Shown piece after piece: positions 8,167 to 15,678 of a stretch of 30,877 nt of DNA (positions are counted from its first letter, which is position 1; each line of letters opens with the position of its first letter). The notes beneath the pieces were generated by a model. The model had not been told where the DNA came from, did not search any database, and saw only the letters and a list, made by a program, of their open reading frames with translations. A program made the position numbers and the translations under genes. The stretch spans positions 1 through 30,877 of the forward strand of contig CAKSVD010000022.1 of assembly GCA_934503275.1 (NCBI GenBank). The letters run 5' to 3'. Source of the stretch: an uncultured Faecalibacterium sp. (lineage in GTDB: Bacteria > Bacillota > Clostridia > Oscillospirales > Ruminococcaceae).

Positions 8167-8169
8167 CCC

Positions 8170-9312
8170 ATGAAAAACACCTTTGGCAGCGACCTTTCGC
8201 TGACCATCTTCGGCGAGAGCCACGGCCGCGCCGTGGGCGCGGTGCTGGACGGCATGGCCGCCGGTGTGCCGGTGGACGAGGCTTTTCTCGCCGCCTGCAT
8301 GGATAAGCGCCGTGCCCGGGGCGACGGCCTTTCCACCCCCCGGGTGGAGGCGGACGCGGTGCAGCTGCTGTCCGGTGTGGTGAACGGCCACACCACCGGC
8401 ACCGCCATCGCCCTGATGATCGAAAACCAGAACACCCGCAGCGGCGACTACGCCAAGACCGCCGACCTTCTGCGCCCCGGCCACGCAGACTTTACCGCCT
8501 ACGCCAAGTACCACGGCTTTCAGGACGCCCGGGGCGGCGGGCACTTTTCCGGCCGGGTGACCGCAGCCCTCGTGGCGGGCGGCAGCATCGTGCTGGCCGC
8601 ACTGCAGCGGGCGGGCATTGATATCACCACCCACATCGCCCGGTGCGCAGGTCTTGCAGATACGCCCTTTGCACTGGATGACCCCGCCGCCCTTGCGGCA
8701 CAGGCAGAGACGCTTGCCAGTAAGACCGAGGGCTTTGCGGTGCTGGACGCCGCCGTGGAAGAGCCCATGAAGGCCGCCATCCGTGCCGCCGGTGCCGAGG
8801 GCGACAGCGTAGGCGGCGTGCTGGAAACTGCCATCCTCGGCCTGCCCGCCGGCATCGGTGAGCCCTACTTTGACAGCGTGGAAAGCGAAATTGCCCACTT
8901 GGCCTTTTCCATCCCGGCGGTCAAGGGCATCGAGTTCGGCACCGGCTTCGGCTTTGCCGGGCTGCGCGGCTCGGAGGCGAACGACGCCTTCCGCATGACA
9001 GCGGAGGGTGCGGTAGTCACCGCCACCAACCACAACGCCGGTATCAACGGCGGCATCGCCAACGGAATGCCGGTGGTGTTCCGCACCGCCGTCAAGCCCA
9101 CCCCCAGCATCTATAAACAGCAGGATACGGTGGACTACATCGCCAAAAAGGACGCACAGCTGTCCATTCAGGGGCGGCACGACCCCTGCATCGTGCCCCG
9201 GGCCGCCATTGTGCAGACCTGCGCCGCCGCCCTTGCGGTGGGCGACCTGCTCACCGCCCGGTACGGTGCCCGGTGGATGACCGACCCCACCGGCTACCGG
9301 AAGGAGGACTGA
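8170..9312 (+). CDS. aroC: Chorismate synthase
   Basis: Makes chorismate from 5-enolpyruvylshikimate-3-phosphate with reduced FMN, the last common step of the pathway. 380 residues, as expected. Seen: the FGESHGRAVGAVLDG signature (14-28), GDGLSTPRVEAD, HTTGTAIA, GHADFTAYAKYHGFQDARGG, HFSGRVTAALVAGG and the C-terminal SIQGRHDPCIVPRA block. It sits three bases after aroB and one base before the aroE/K start. No flavin reductase domain is fused, so reduced flavin must come from elsewhere. Confidence 0.97.
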   Translation: MKNTFGSDLSLTIFGESHGRAVGAVLDGMAAGVPVDEAFLAACMDKRRARGDGLSTPRVEADAVQLLSGVVNGHTTGTAIALMIENQNTRSGDYAKTADLLRPGHADFTAYAKYHGFQDARGGGHFSGRVTAALVAGGSIVLAALQRAGIDITTHIARCAGLADTPFALDDPAALAAQAETLASKTEGFAVLDAAVEEPMKAAIRAAGAEGDSVGGVLETAILGLPAGIGEPYFDSVESEIAHLAFSIPAVKGIEFGTGFGFAGLRGSEANDAFRMTAEGAVVTATNHNAGINGGIANGMPVVFRTAVKPTPSIYKQQDTVDYIAKKDAQLSIQGRHDPCIVPRAAIVQTCAAALAVGDLLTARYGARWMTDPTGYRKED

Positions 9313-9313
9313 G

Positions 9314-10576
9314 ATGGAATACGGACTGATCGGCGGCAAGCTGGGACACTCCTACTCCAAGACCATCCATGAACTGCTCTGCGGGTACAGCTACGAGCTG
9401 TGCCCCCTGCCCACCGAGGCAGACGCCCGCGCCTTTTTGCAGCGGCGGCAGTTCAAGGCCATCAACGTGACCATCCCCTATAAAAAGCTGGTAATGGAGT
9501 ACTGCTCCTTCATCGACCCCCGCGCCCGCGCCATCGGCGCAGTGAACACGGTAGTGAATAAAAACGGCCTGCTCTACGGCTACAACACCGATTATCTGGG
9601 CTTTGCCCACCTGTGCGAAGCCCACGGCGTGGAACTTGCGGGCAAGACCGTGCTCATTTTAGGCACCGGCGGCACCCACAACACCACCCGCGCGGTGGCG
9701 CTGGACAAGGGTGCAGCCAAGGTGCTGACCGTCAGCCGCACCCCCGACCCGGAAAAGGGCGAGCTGAGCTACGCCGAAGCCGTGTGCAGCGGCGCACAGG
9801 TGGTGTTCAACACCACCCCCGCCGGGATGTACCCCAACGTGGGCGTGTGCAGTCTGGACGTGGCTGCCATGCCCGGGCTGGAAGCCGTGGTGGACGTGGT
9901 ATATAACCCCAACAAGACGGAACTCATTCTCCGCGCCGAGGAAGCCGGTGTGCCGGTGGCCGTAGGCGGGCTGGAGATGCTGGTGGCACAGGCGGTGTAT
10001 GCCGCCGAATACTTCCTTGGCCGCAAGTTTGAGGACGCCCCGGGCGAGGTGCAGCGCATCACCGCTGCGCTGCGCCGCGAGACGCTGAACATCGCCCTTG
10101 TGGGCATGCCCTCCTGCGGCAAATCCACCCTTGGCCGCCTGCTGGCAAAGCAGCTGGGCAGACCCCTTGTGGATCTGGACGAGGAGATCGTCAAGGCAGA
10201 CGGGCGCAGCATCCCGGATATTTTTGCCGCCGAGGGCGAAGAAGGCTTCCGCGCAAAGGAAGCCGCGCAGATCGCCCGTTTCGGCAAGGAAAAAGGGCTT
10301 GTGCTCTCCTGCGGCGGCGGCGCGGTGAAGAGGGCAGAGAACGTCCGCGCCCTGCGTCAGAACGGCGTGGTGCTGTTCATCGACCGGCCGGTGGAAGCGC
10401 TGGCTGTGGGCGGCGACCGTCCGCTTTCTTCCAGCGCCGAGGCACTGCGCACCATGGAGGCTCAGCGCCGCCCGCTGTACCTTGCCGCCGCAGATGCGGT
10501 GATTTCTAACACCGGCACGCTGGCCGAGACGCTGGCAGCTGCACAGGAGGCACTGGATGAAATTTTTGATTCTTAA
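9314..10576 (+). CDS. aroE-aroK: Fused shikimate dehydrogenase and shikimate kinase
   Basis: A single 420-residue frame with two consecutive pathway enzymes. Residues 1 to about 250 are NADP-dependent shikimate dehydrogenase: GKLGHSYSKTIHE (8-20), NVTIPYK with catalytic Lys57, AVNTV, NTDYLGF with Asp93, the Rossmann GTGGTHNTTRA (117-126) and SRT (141-143), the last fitting NADP preference. Residues about 257-420 are shikimate kinase: Walker A GMPSCGKST (264-272), DLDEEIVKADGRSIPDIF, EGEEGFR, SCGGGAV (332-338), DRPLSS and the lid-to-base RRPLY (385-389). Both halves look complete. The order in the chain (dehydrogenase before kinase) matches pathway order, and the dehydratase AroQ is encoded immediately downstream with a 20-base overlap. 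Confidence 0.95.
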   Translation: MEYGLIGGKLGHSYSKTIHELLCGYSYELCPLPTEADARAFLQRRQFKAINVTIPYKKLVMEYCSFIDPRARAIGAVNTVVNKNGLLYGYNTDYLGFAHLCEAHGVELAGKTVLILGTGGTHNTTRAVALDKGAAKVLTVSRTPDPEKGELSYAEAVCSGAQVVFNTTPAGMYPNVGVCSLDVAAMPGLEAVVDVVYNPNKTELILRAEEAGVPVAVGGLEMLVAQAVYAAEYFLGRKFEDAPGEVQRITAALRRETLNIALVGMPSCGKSTLGRLLAKQLGRPLVDLDEEIVKADGRSIPDIFAAEGEEGFRAKEAAQIARFGKEKGLVLSCGGGAVKRAENVRALRQNGVVLFIDRPVEALAVGGDRPLSSSAEALRTMEAQRRPLYLAAADAVISNTGTLAETLAAAQEALDEIFDS

Positions 10577-11021
10577 CGGGCCAAACATCAATCTGGCGCG
10601 CTGGTCTGAGCCCGGCGTGCCGGGCGAGGTGGACTACACCGGCCTGATGGACTATGTGCAGGCGGGCTGCGACCAGCTTGGCATCGAGACGGACATCTGT
10701 CAGTCCAACCACGAGGGCGACCTCATCGACGAGATCCAGTCTGCCCCGGGGCGGGTGGACGGCATCGTGCTGAACCCGGGCGGCTACGCCCATTACAGCG
10801 TGGCCATTCTGGACGCGCTGCGGTTGTGCAGCGTGCCCGCCGTAGAGGTGATGCTGGACGCCCCGGACGAACGCGAGCCCTTCCGCAAAACGGACGTGGT
10901 GTCCTTTGGCTGTCAGGGGCATTTTATCGGCGAAGGCCCGCAGGGCTACCTGCACGCCTGCATCTGGCTGGCGCAGCTGCTGCGCACCGACGGCTCCAGT
11001 AAGGCGCATATCGTGATGTAA
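10557..11021 (+). CDS. aroQ: Type II 3-dehydroquinate dehydratase, divergent active site
   Basis: Expected to dehydrate 3-dehydroquinate to 3-dehydroshikimate. 154 residues, right for the dodecameric type II family: LNGPNINL (6-13), QSNHEGDLIDEIQ (49-61), LNPGGYAHYSVAILDAL (72-88), DEREPFRK (104-111), GHFIGEGPQGY (121-131). Conserved Asn10, Asn73, His79, Arg106 and Arg110 are kept. However, compared with the Mycobacterium enzyme, the positions of lid Arg19 and Tyr24 hold Ser17 and Pro22, and the EVHISN motif reads EVMLDA, so His101 becomes Met99 and Ser103 becomes Asp101. Tyr27 might substitute for the lid Tyr. The start is ATG 10557 with GGAGG 9 bases upstream, inside the kinase end. It is the only dehydroquinase in an otherwise complete operon, arguing that it works. 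Confidence 0.88.
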   Translation: MKFLILNGPNINLARWSEPGVPGEVDYTGLMDYVQAGCDQLGIETDICQSNHEGDLIDEIQSAPGRVDGIVLNPGGYAHYSVAILDALRLCSVPAVEVMLDAPDEREPFRKTDVVSFGCQGHFIGEGPQGYLHACIWLAQLLRTDGSSKAHIVM

Positions 11022-11049
11022 AGAACAAACAGGAAAGGAACGACCTCTT

Positions 11050-12066
11050 ATGATCATCTCCACCAAAAAAGGCACTTCCAAAGAGGAACTGGAAAAGATC
11101 GTTGATAAATTCGAGAAGCAGGGTCTGGACGTGACCCTGATCACCGGCAAGGACTACAACGTGTTCGGTCTGGTGGGCGACACCACCAAGATCGACGAGC
11201 GGGACGTGCTGGCAAACCCGTGGATCGACAACGTCACCCGCGTGTCTGCGCCCTATAAGCGCGCAAACCGCCTGTTCCACCCCGCAGATTCGGTCATCGA
11301 CTGCGGCGGCGTGAAGATCGGCAGCAAGGAAAAGATCGCCGTCATGGCGGGCCCGTGCAGCATCGAGAACGCCGAGCAGGCCCTGCGCATCGCGCAGGGG
11401 GTCAAGGCGGGCGGCGCGGCGCTGTTCCGCGGCGGCGCCTACAAGCCCCGCACCTCCCCCTACGCCTTTCAGGGTCTGGAGACCGAGGGCATCCTGGACA
11501 TGGTAAAGGCGCGTGAAGCCACCGGCCTGCCCATCGTCTCCGAGCTGATGAGCGAGGACCGCATCCCGGAATTTGAGGAGTATGTGGACGTGGTGCAGAT
11601 CGGCGCACGCAATATGCAGAACTTCCAGCTGCTCAAGGCCGTGGGCAAGATGCACAAGCCTGTGCTGCTCAAGCGCGGCCTGTGCAACACCATCGAGGAG
11701 TGGATCATGAGCGCCGAGTACATCATGGCCGGCGGCAACGAGCAGGTCATCTTCTGCGAGCGCGGCATCCGCACCTTTGAAAAGTACACCCGCAATACGC
11801 TGGATCTCTCCGCCGTGCCCATCATCCACGAAAAGACCCATCTGCCCATCGTGGTAGACCCCAGCCACGCCACCGGCAAGGCCAATCTGGTAGAGCCGAT
11901 GATGATCGCCGCTGTGGCCGCCGGTGCGGACGGTCTGGAGGTGGAGGTGCACTACGACCCCCAGCACGCATGGAGCGACGGCGCACAGTGCCTGACCCCG
12001 GACGCCTTTGCACAGGCCATGGCAAAGTGCCGTCAGGTGGCTTGGGCTATCGGCCGGGATATGTAA
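11050..12066 (+). CDS. aroF: DAHP synthase, type I-beta with N-terminal regulatory domain
   Basis: Condenses phosphoenolpyruvate and erythrose-4-phosphate to DAHP, the entry step of the shikimate pathway. 338 residues: a ferredoxin/ACT-like N-terminal domain (1 to about 70, MIISTKKGTSKEELEKIV) as in the Thermotoga enzyme, where it gives feedback control by Tyr/Phe, followed by the barrel. Metal ligands are all visible: Cys103 (AGPCS), His273 (DPSHATGK), Glu299 (LEVEVHYDP) and Asp310 (SDGAQ). GGAYKPRTSPYAFQG (128-142) binds substrate phosphate. AGGAAAGGA precedes ATG 11050. The gene lies sixth in the operon although it encodes the first step; a palindromic repeat of about 70 bases separates it from aroA. 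Confidence 0.96.
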   Translation: MIISTKKGTSKEELEKIVDKFEKQGLDVTLITGKDYNVFGLVGDTTKIDERDVLANPWIDNVTRVSAPYKRANRLFHPADSVIDCGGVKIGSKEKIAVMAGPCSIENAEQALRIAQGVKAGGAALFRGGAYKPRTSPYAFQGLETEGILDMVKAREATGLPIVSELMSEDRIPEFEEYVDVVQIGARNMQNFQLLKAVGKMHKPVLLKRGLCNTIEEWIMSAEYIMAGGNEQVIFCERGIRTFEKYTRNTLDLSAVPIIHEKTHLPIVVDPSHATGKANLVEPMMIAAVAAGADGLEVEVHYDPQHAWSDGAQCLTPDAFAQAMAKCRQVAWAIGRDM

Positions 12067-12103
12067 AAACGCCTTCCTGTTCAGGGAAAGCGCCAGCTAC
12101 CAG

Positions 12104-12175
12104 CGCCCTCATCCGTCTGCTCCCTGCGTTCGCAGCCACCTTCCCCCGGCCGGGGGAAGGCTTTGGTGCAGTACC
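12104..12175. repeat. Palindromic intergenic repeat inside the aro operon
   Basis: The 142-base gap between aroF and aroA holds a perfect 22-bp palindrome (12139-12160, centre CCCGGCCGGG) preceded by TGCGTTCGCA (12125-12134) and followed by CTTTGGTGCAG. The 20-base core also occurs after pulA (20024-20043). Such GC-rich palindromes are typical dispersed intergenic repeats of gut Oscillospiraceae (recollection). In the transcript it would form a stable hairpin ahead of the aroA ribosome site but has no T-run, so it should not be a full terminator. Confidence 0.75.
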
Positions 12176-12208
12176 GATGCAAGGGCGAGAAAAAAGGATA
12201 ACACCGCT

Positions 12209-13483
12209 ATGCTTGTAACCATCAGACCTGCCCCCGGCGGCATCGGGGGCGTGATTGCCGCGCCGCCCAGCAAAAGCATGGCGCACCGCGCCGTGCTGTG
12301 TGCCGCGCTGGCCGTGGGGCGCTCCCACATCACCCATCTGGAATTCAGCAAGGACATCTCTGCCACCCTGTCCGCTGCCGCGCAGCTGTGCGCCGCCGTG
12401 GACACCGGCGCGGACGATGCTACTGTGCAGGGTCTTGGGCATTTTCTGCCTTTGACCGCCCCGGTAGACTGCTGCGAAAGCGGCAGCACCCTGCGGTTTT
12501 TGATCCCCATCGCCAGCCTGACCGGACAGCCGGTCACCTTTACCGGGCGCGGGCGGCTGATGGAGCGCCCGCAATCCGTATACGAAACGTTATATCGCGA
12601 GCAGAATCTACGGTTTGAGCAGTCCCCAGCCGGGCTGACCGTGGAGGGCGCACTGACCCCCGGGGACTACCGGCTGGCGGGCAACGTGTCCAGCCAGTTC
12701 ATCAGCGGGCTGCTGTTCGCGCTGCCCTTGCTGCCCGGGGACAGCCAGCTGCACCTCATCCCCCCGGTGGAGAGCCGCAGCTACATCGACATGACCCGCG
12801 CCGTGCAGGCCGCCTTTGGGGTGCACAGCCGCTGGCTGGACGCAACCACCCTGCTGCTGCCGGGCGGGCAGCAGCACCGCCCCTGCGATTACACCGTGGA
12901 GGGCGATTACAGTCAGGCCGCGTTTCCGGCGGTGCTGGGCGCAGTGTGCGGCGGGGTGACCATCACCGGCCTTGCGCCGGACACCCTGCAGGGCGATGCC
13001 GCTATTCTGGACATCCTGCGCCGGTGCGGCGCGGTGTTCACCCGCACGGGCGACAGCGTCACCTTTGCAAAAGCACCCCTGCACGGGGTGGACATCGACC
13101 TTGCGGACTGCCCCGACCTTGGCCCTGTGCTGATGGTGCTGGGCTTGCTGTGCGAGGGCACCACCGTCATCCGCAACGCCCAGCGGCTGCGGCTGAAAGA
13201 GAGCGACCGCATCGCAGCCATGGAGGCCGAGCTGCGCGCCTGCGGCGGCGTGCTGGAAAGCGACGGCGGCACCATCACGGTGCACGGCTGTGCCGGGCTT
13301 CTGCACGCCCCCGCCGCCCCCCTGCACGGCCACAACGACCACCGGGTGGTCATGAGCCTTGCGGTGCTGGCTGCTGCCGCCGCACTGCCCCTGACCGTGG
13401 ACGATGCCGAAGCCATCCAGAAGAGCTGGCCCGGCTTTTTTGCAGATGCAGCGCCGCTTGGCGTGGAGGTAGAAGATGCTTGA
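12209..13483 (+). CDS. aroA: 3-phosphoshikimate 1-carboxyvinyltransferase (EPSP synthase)
   Basis: Adds enolpyruvate from PEP to shikimate-3-phosphate; the glyphosate target. 424 residues, normal size. Seen: PPSKSMAHRAVLCAALA (19-35, Lys22 and Arg27), CCESGSTLRFLIPIA (the region holding the PEP/glyphosate site), a QFISGLLFALPL block, EGDYSQAAF, LRLKESDRI and HGHNDHRVVMSLA near the C-terminus. The start ATG 12209 has AAGGA about 9 bases upstream; the frame stays open further upstream through the palindromic repeat, but that extension lacks similarity to the family N-terminus. It overlaps tyrA by 8 bases. SGSTLRF in place of the usual NAGTA/SGTT type may influence glyphosate sensitivity; this is inference. 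Confidence 0.95.
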   Translation: MLVTIRPAPGGIGGVIAAPPSKSMAHRAVLCAALAVGRSHITHLEFSKDISATLSAAAQLCAAVDTGADDATVQGLGHFLPLTAPVDCCESGSTLRFLIPIASLTGQPVTFTGRGRLMERPQSVYETLYREQNLRFEQSPAGLTVEGALTPGDYRLAGNVSSQFISGLLFALPLLPGDSQLHLIPPVESRSYIDMTRAVQAAFGVHSRWLDATTLLLPGGQQHRPCDYTVEGDYSQAAFPAVLGAVCGGVTITGLAPDTLQGDAAILDILRRCGAVFTRTGDSVTFAKAPLHGVDIDLADCPDLGPVLMVLGLLCEGTTVIRNAQRLRLKESDRIAAMEAELRACGGVLESDGGTITVHGCAGLLHAPAAPLHGHNDHRVVMSLAVLAAAAALPLTVDDAEAIQKSWPGFFADAAPLGVEVEDA

Positions 13484-14339
13484 TAAAACAAAACGTTATC
13501 TCGTAGTGGGTCTGGGTCTGCTGGGCGGCAAGTACGCGCTGGAACTGACCCGCGCCGGCTTCCATGTGGACGGCATCAACCGCAGCGAGGGACATTTGCA
13601 GTATGCGCTGGAGCATGGCTATATCGCCGGCGGCAAGACCCATGATTTTGAGGATCTTGTCCGGCAGGCCGACCATATCATCTTTGGCCTGTACCCCACC
13701 GCGCTGCTGGACTGGTTTGGTACCTACGGCCATCTGCTCAAGCCCGGGTGCATCTTTACGGATGTTTCCGGCGTCAAGACCGGCCTTGTAGAGCCGGTGC
13801 AGGCACTGTGCCCGGCGGGGGTGGAGTTCATTGCCAGCCACCCCATGGCAGGCCGCGAGACCTCCAGCGTGGAGCACGCCGCCGAGGTGAATTTTGCCCC
13901 GGCAAACTTCATTATCACCCCCACCGGGAAGAACACCCCGGCGGGCATCCAGTGGGCAAAGGAGCTGGCCGAGGTGCTGGGCTTCAAGCACATCTGCACC
14001 CTGACGGTGCAGGAGCACGACCGGATGATCGGCTATGTCAGCCAGCTGTGCCACGCCATTGCCGTAAGCCTGATGTGCGCCAACGACAACACCTCGCTGT
14101 GCGAGTACACCGGCGACTCCTTCCGCGACTTGACCCGCATTGCACGCATCAACGACAAAATGTGGGCAGAACTGTTTTTGTGGAACAAGCAGAACCTGAT
14201 CAGCGAGATCGACCAGTTCGATTCTGCCTTGCAGGAGATGCGCGCCGCCCTTGTGGCGGACGACCGGGATAAGCTGGAAGAAATGTTCCGCCTTTCCACC
14301 CAGCGCCGCGCCGCCTTTGACAAAAAGCTGCCGGAATAA
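13476..14339 (+). CDS. tyrA: Prephenate dehydrogenase
   Basis: Oxidatively decarboxylates prephenate to 4-hydroxyphenylpyruvate on the way to tyrosine. 287 residues, without ACT or mutase domains, so chorismate mutase activity must come from PheA. Seen: Rossmann motif VGLGLLGGKYA (11-21), DVSGVKTG, and the catalytic SHPMAGRETSS block (about 121-131), then the helical dimer domain with EHDRMIGYVSQLCHA and NKMWAELF-like helices (INDKMWAELFLWNKQNL). After beta strand 2 the usual Asp that selects NAD is replaced: the sequence reads DGINRSEG (32-39). An NRS motif there usually favours NADP, so cofactor preference may be atypical. Start overlaps the aroA end by 8 bases. Confidence 0.93.
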   Translation: MLDKTKRYLVVGLGLLGGKYALELTRAGFHVDGINRSEGHLQYALEHGYIAGGKTHDFEDLVRQADHIIFGLYPTALLDWFGTYGHLLKPGCIFTDVSGVKTGLVEPVQALCPAGVEFIASHPMAGRETSSVEHAAEVNFAPANFIITPTGKNTPAGIQWAKELAEVLGFKHICTLTVQEHDRMIGYVSQLCHAIAVSLMCANDNTSLCEYTGDSFRDLTRIARINDKMWAELFLWNKQNLISEIDQFDSALQEMRAALVADDRDKLEEMFRLSTQRRAAFDKKLPE

Positions 14340-14361
14340 ACCGTGATGGAGGTATTGCCCC

Positions 14362-15318
14362 ATGCCCAAGCAGGAAGGACAGAAATCCAAGCTGGTAACG
14401 CTGCTGCGCATCCTTGAGCAGCGCACCGACGAAAACCACCGCCTGAACGTGCCCCAGCTGGTGCAGCTGCTGGAAAATCAGGGCATTCTGGCCGAGCGCA
14501 AGAGCATTTACAGCGACATTGACACCCTGCGCAGTCTGGGCTACGACATCCAGCTGCAGCGCGGGCGCGGCGGCGGGTACTGGATGGCCAGCCGTGCGTT
14601 CGAGCTTTCGGAGTTGAAGCTGCTGGTGGATGCGGTACAGTCCAGCAGCGTCATCTCCGCGCGCACCAACAAGCGCATCATCCACAAACTGGAAGCCCTA
14701 TGCTCCGACTACGAGGGCACCCAGCTGCAGCGTCAGGTCTATGTGGACGGACGCCCCAAGACCGACAGCCAGACCCTTTTGTATAGCATCGATGCGCTGC
14801 ACACCGCCATCAACCGGGGGTGTCTGGTGCAGTTCCGCTACAAGGGCAGCAGCGCCGTGCGCACCGTAAGCCCGTGGCAGCTTACGTGGGAAAACGGCTG
14901 CTACTACCTGATCGCCTATCAGGACGAAAAAGCGCCCCCGGTGCGCCACTACCGGGTGGACCGGATGGCCGGGGTGCTGGTGCTGGACGAGCCGCGCCGG
15001 GGCAAAGAGTTCTTCCGCACCTTCGACCTGCCCGCCTACCTGCGCAAGCACTTCAATATGTTCGGCGGCACCGAGTACCGGGTCACCCTGCGGTGCGCTG
15101 CCGACCTTGAGCCGGTCATGCGGGAGCGCTTTGGCCGCGAGCCGGTGTTCTGCCCGGAGGAGGACGGCCACTTCCACTTTGACGTGCCCATCTGCGTCAG
15201 CCAGCAGTTTTTCGGCTGGGTGTGCGGCTTTGGCGGCAAGGTAGAGGTCACCGCCCCCGCCGCCGTCCGCACCCAGCTGCACGAGATGGTGCAGAGCCTT
15301 GCGGAGCAGCATCGGTAA
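14362..15318 (+). CDS. WYL-domain transcriptional regulator with N-terminal HTH
   Basis: 318 residues. Residues about 8-65 form a winged helix-turn-helix of the DeoR/HTH_11 kind (LLRILEQRTDENHRLNVPQL, ERKSIYSDIDTLRSLGYDI), followed by a linker and a WYL domain (about 140-225; CLVQFRYKGSSAVRTVSPWQL, CYYLIAYQDE, VRHYRVDRMAGVLVL) and the usual WYL C-terminal extension. Such proteins bind DNA as dimers and sense nucleotide-like or other small ligands. It starts 22 bases after tyrA with a GGAGG at 14347-14351 upstream, so it is the last gene of the aromatic operon and a candidate regulator of it; no operator could be identified. A structured element starts two bases after its stop. Confidence 0.9.
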   Translation: MPKQEGQKSKLVTLLRILEQRTDENHRLNVPQLVQLLENQGILAERKSIYSDIDTLRSLGYDIQLQRGRGGGYWMASRAFELSELKLLVDAVQSSSVISARTNKRIIHKLEALCSDYEGTQLQRQVYVDGRPKTDSQTLLYSIDALHTAINRGCLVQFRYKGSSAVRTVSPWQLTWENGCYYLIAYQDEKAPPVRHYRVDRMAGVLVLDEPRRGKEFFRTFDLPAYLRKHFNMFGGTEYRVTLRCAADLEPVMRERFGREPVFCPEEDGHFHFDVPICVSQQFFGWVCGFGGKVEVTAPAAVRTQLHEMVQSLAEQHR

Positions 15319-15320
15319 AA

Positions 15321-15516
15321 CGATTTGAATGCGCTCCGCGTTGCTCTGCGCATCATTCAAGGAATTATATTTTTATATTTGCCAATCGGGAAAATCTGCG
15401 GAGCTTGTCGGGGCAAAGCCCCTCCATCTGCTAACGCAGACCGCTCTGCCGCTTAAAAGCCCCACTGGGGCTTTCATTGCTGCGCAAACGCGGATTTTCC
15501 CGATTGGCTTTTTCAC
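15321..15516 (+). repeat. Structured 3' element, copy C (after WYL gene)
   Basis: Third and most diverged copy of the element also found after the AAA ATPase and pulA genes. It begins CGATTT two bases after the stop codon. Hairpin 1 is ATGCGC/GCGCAT (15329-15334, 15348-15353) with a 13-base loop TCCGCGTTGCTCT; then an AT-rich AATTATATTTTTATATTT; then a long hairpin whose 20-bp base (15381-15400 with 15489-15508) closes an 88-base interior with further hairpins (for instance AAAGCCCC/GGGGCTTT); then TTTTTCAC. As an RNA it would end the aromatic operon; the arm followed by TTTTT makes it a credible terminator. Confidence 0.75.
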
Positions 15517-15555
15517 GGGAGAGTTTCTCTGCCGTTTTCCTCTACGACCCCACCT

Positions 15556-15661
15556 GTGAAAATGGAACCCCGGAGCGTCCGCAGACGCTCCGGGGTTCCG
15601 AAATTATAAATAATTCTTCCGCTGAAAATGGCTAGAGCGCAGCGGAAGCCATTCTAAATCG
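15556..15661 (-). repeat. Structured 3' element, copy A (after AAA ATPase gene)
   Basis: Read on the minus strand it starts with CGATTT 18 bases beyond the AAA ATPase stop. Hairpin 1 is AATGGCT/AGCCATT around the loop TCCGCTGCGCTCT; an alternative pairing CTTCCGCT/AGCGGAAG (15616-15623, 15641-15648) excludes it. An AT-rich linker leads to hairpin 2, a perfect 15-bp stem with loop CTGCGG (15564-15599), followed by ATTTTCAC and GGGGTCGT. It is almost identical to copy B outside the hairpin 2 stem. It lies tail-to-tail with copy C. Confidence 0.85.
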
Positions 15662-15678
15662 TCCCGGCGCAAGGGCGC

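Noticed and set aside
7990..9339. Minus-strand open frame opposite aroC (about 449 codons)
   Set aside because: Same antisense effect; aroC has every conserved block on the plus strand.
10570..10600. Frameshift joining aroE and aroK into an artificial fusion
   Set aside because: The frame is continuous, the linker is short and plausible, and both halves are complete.
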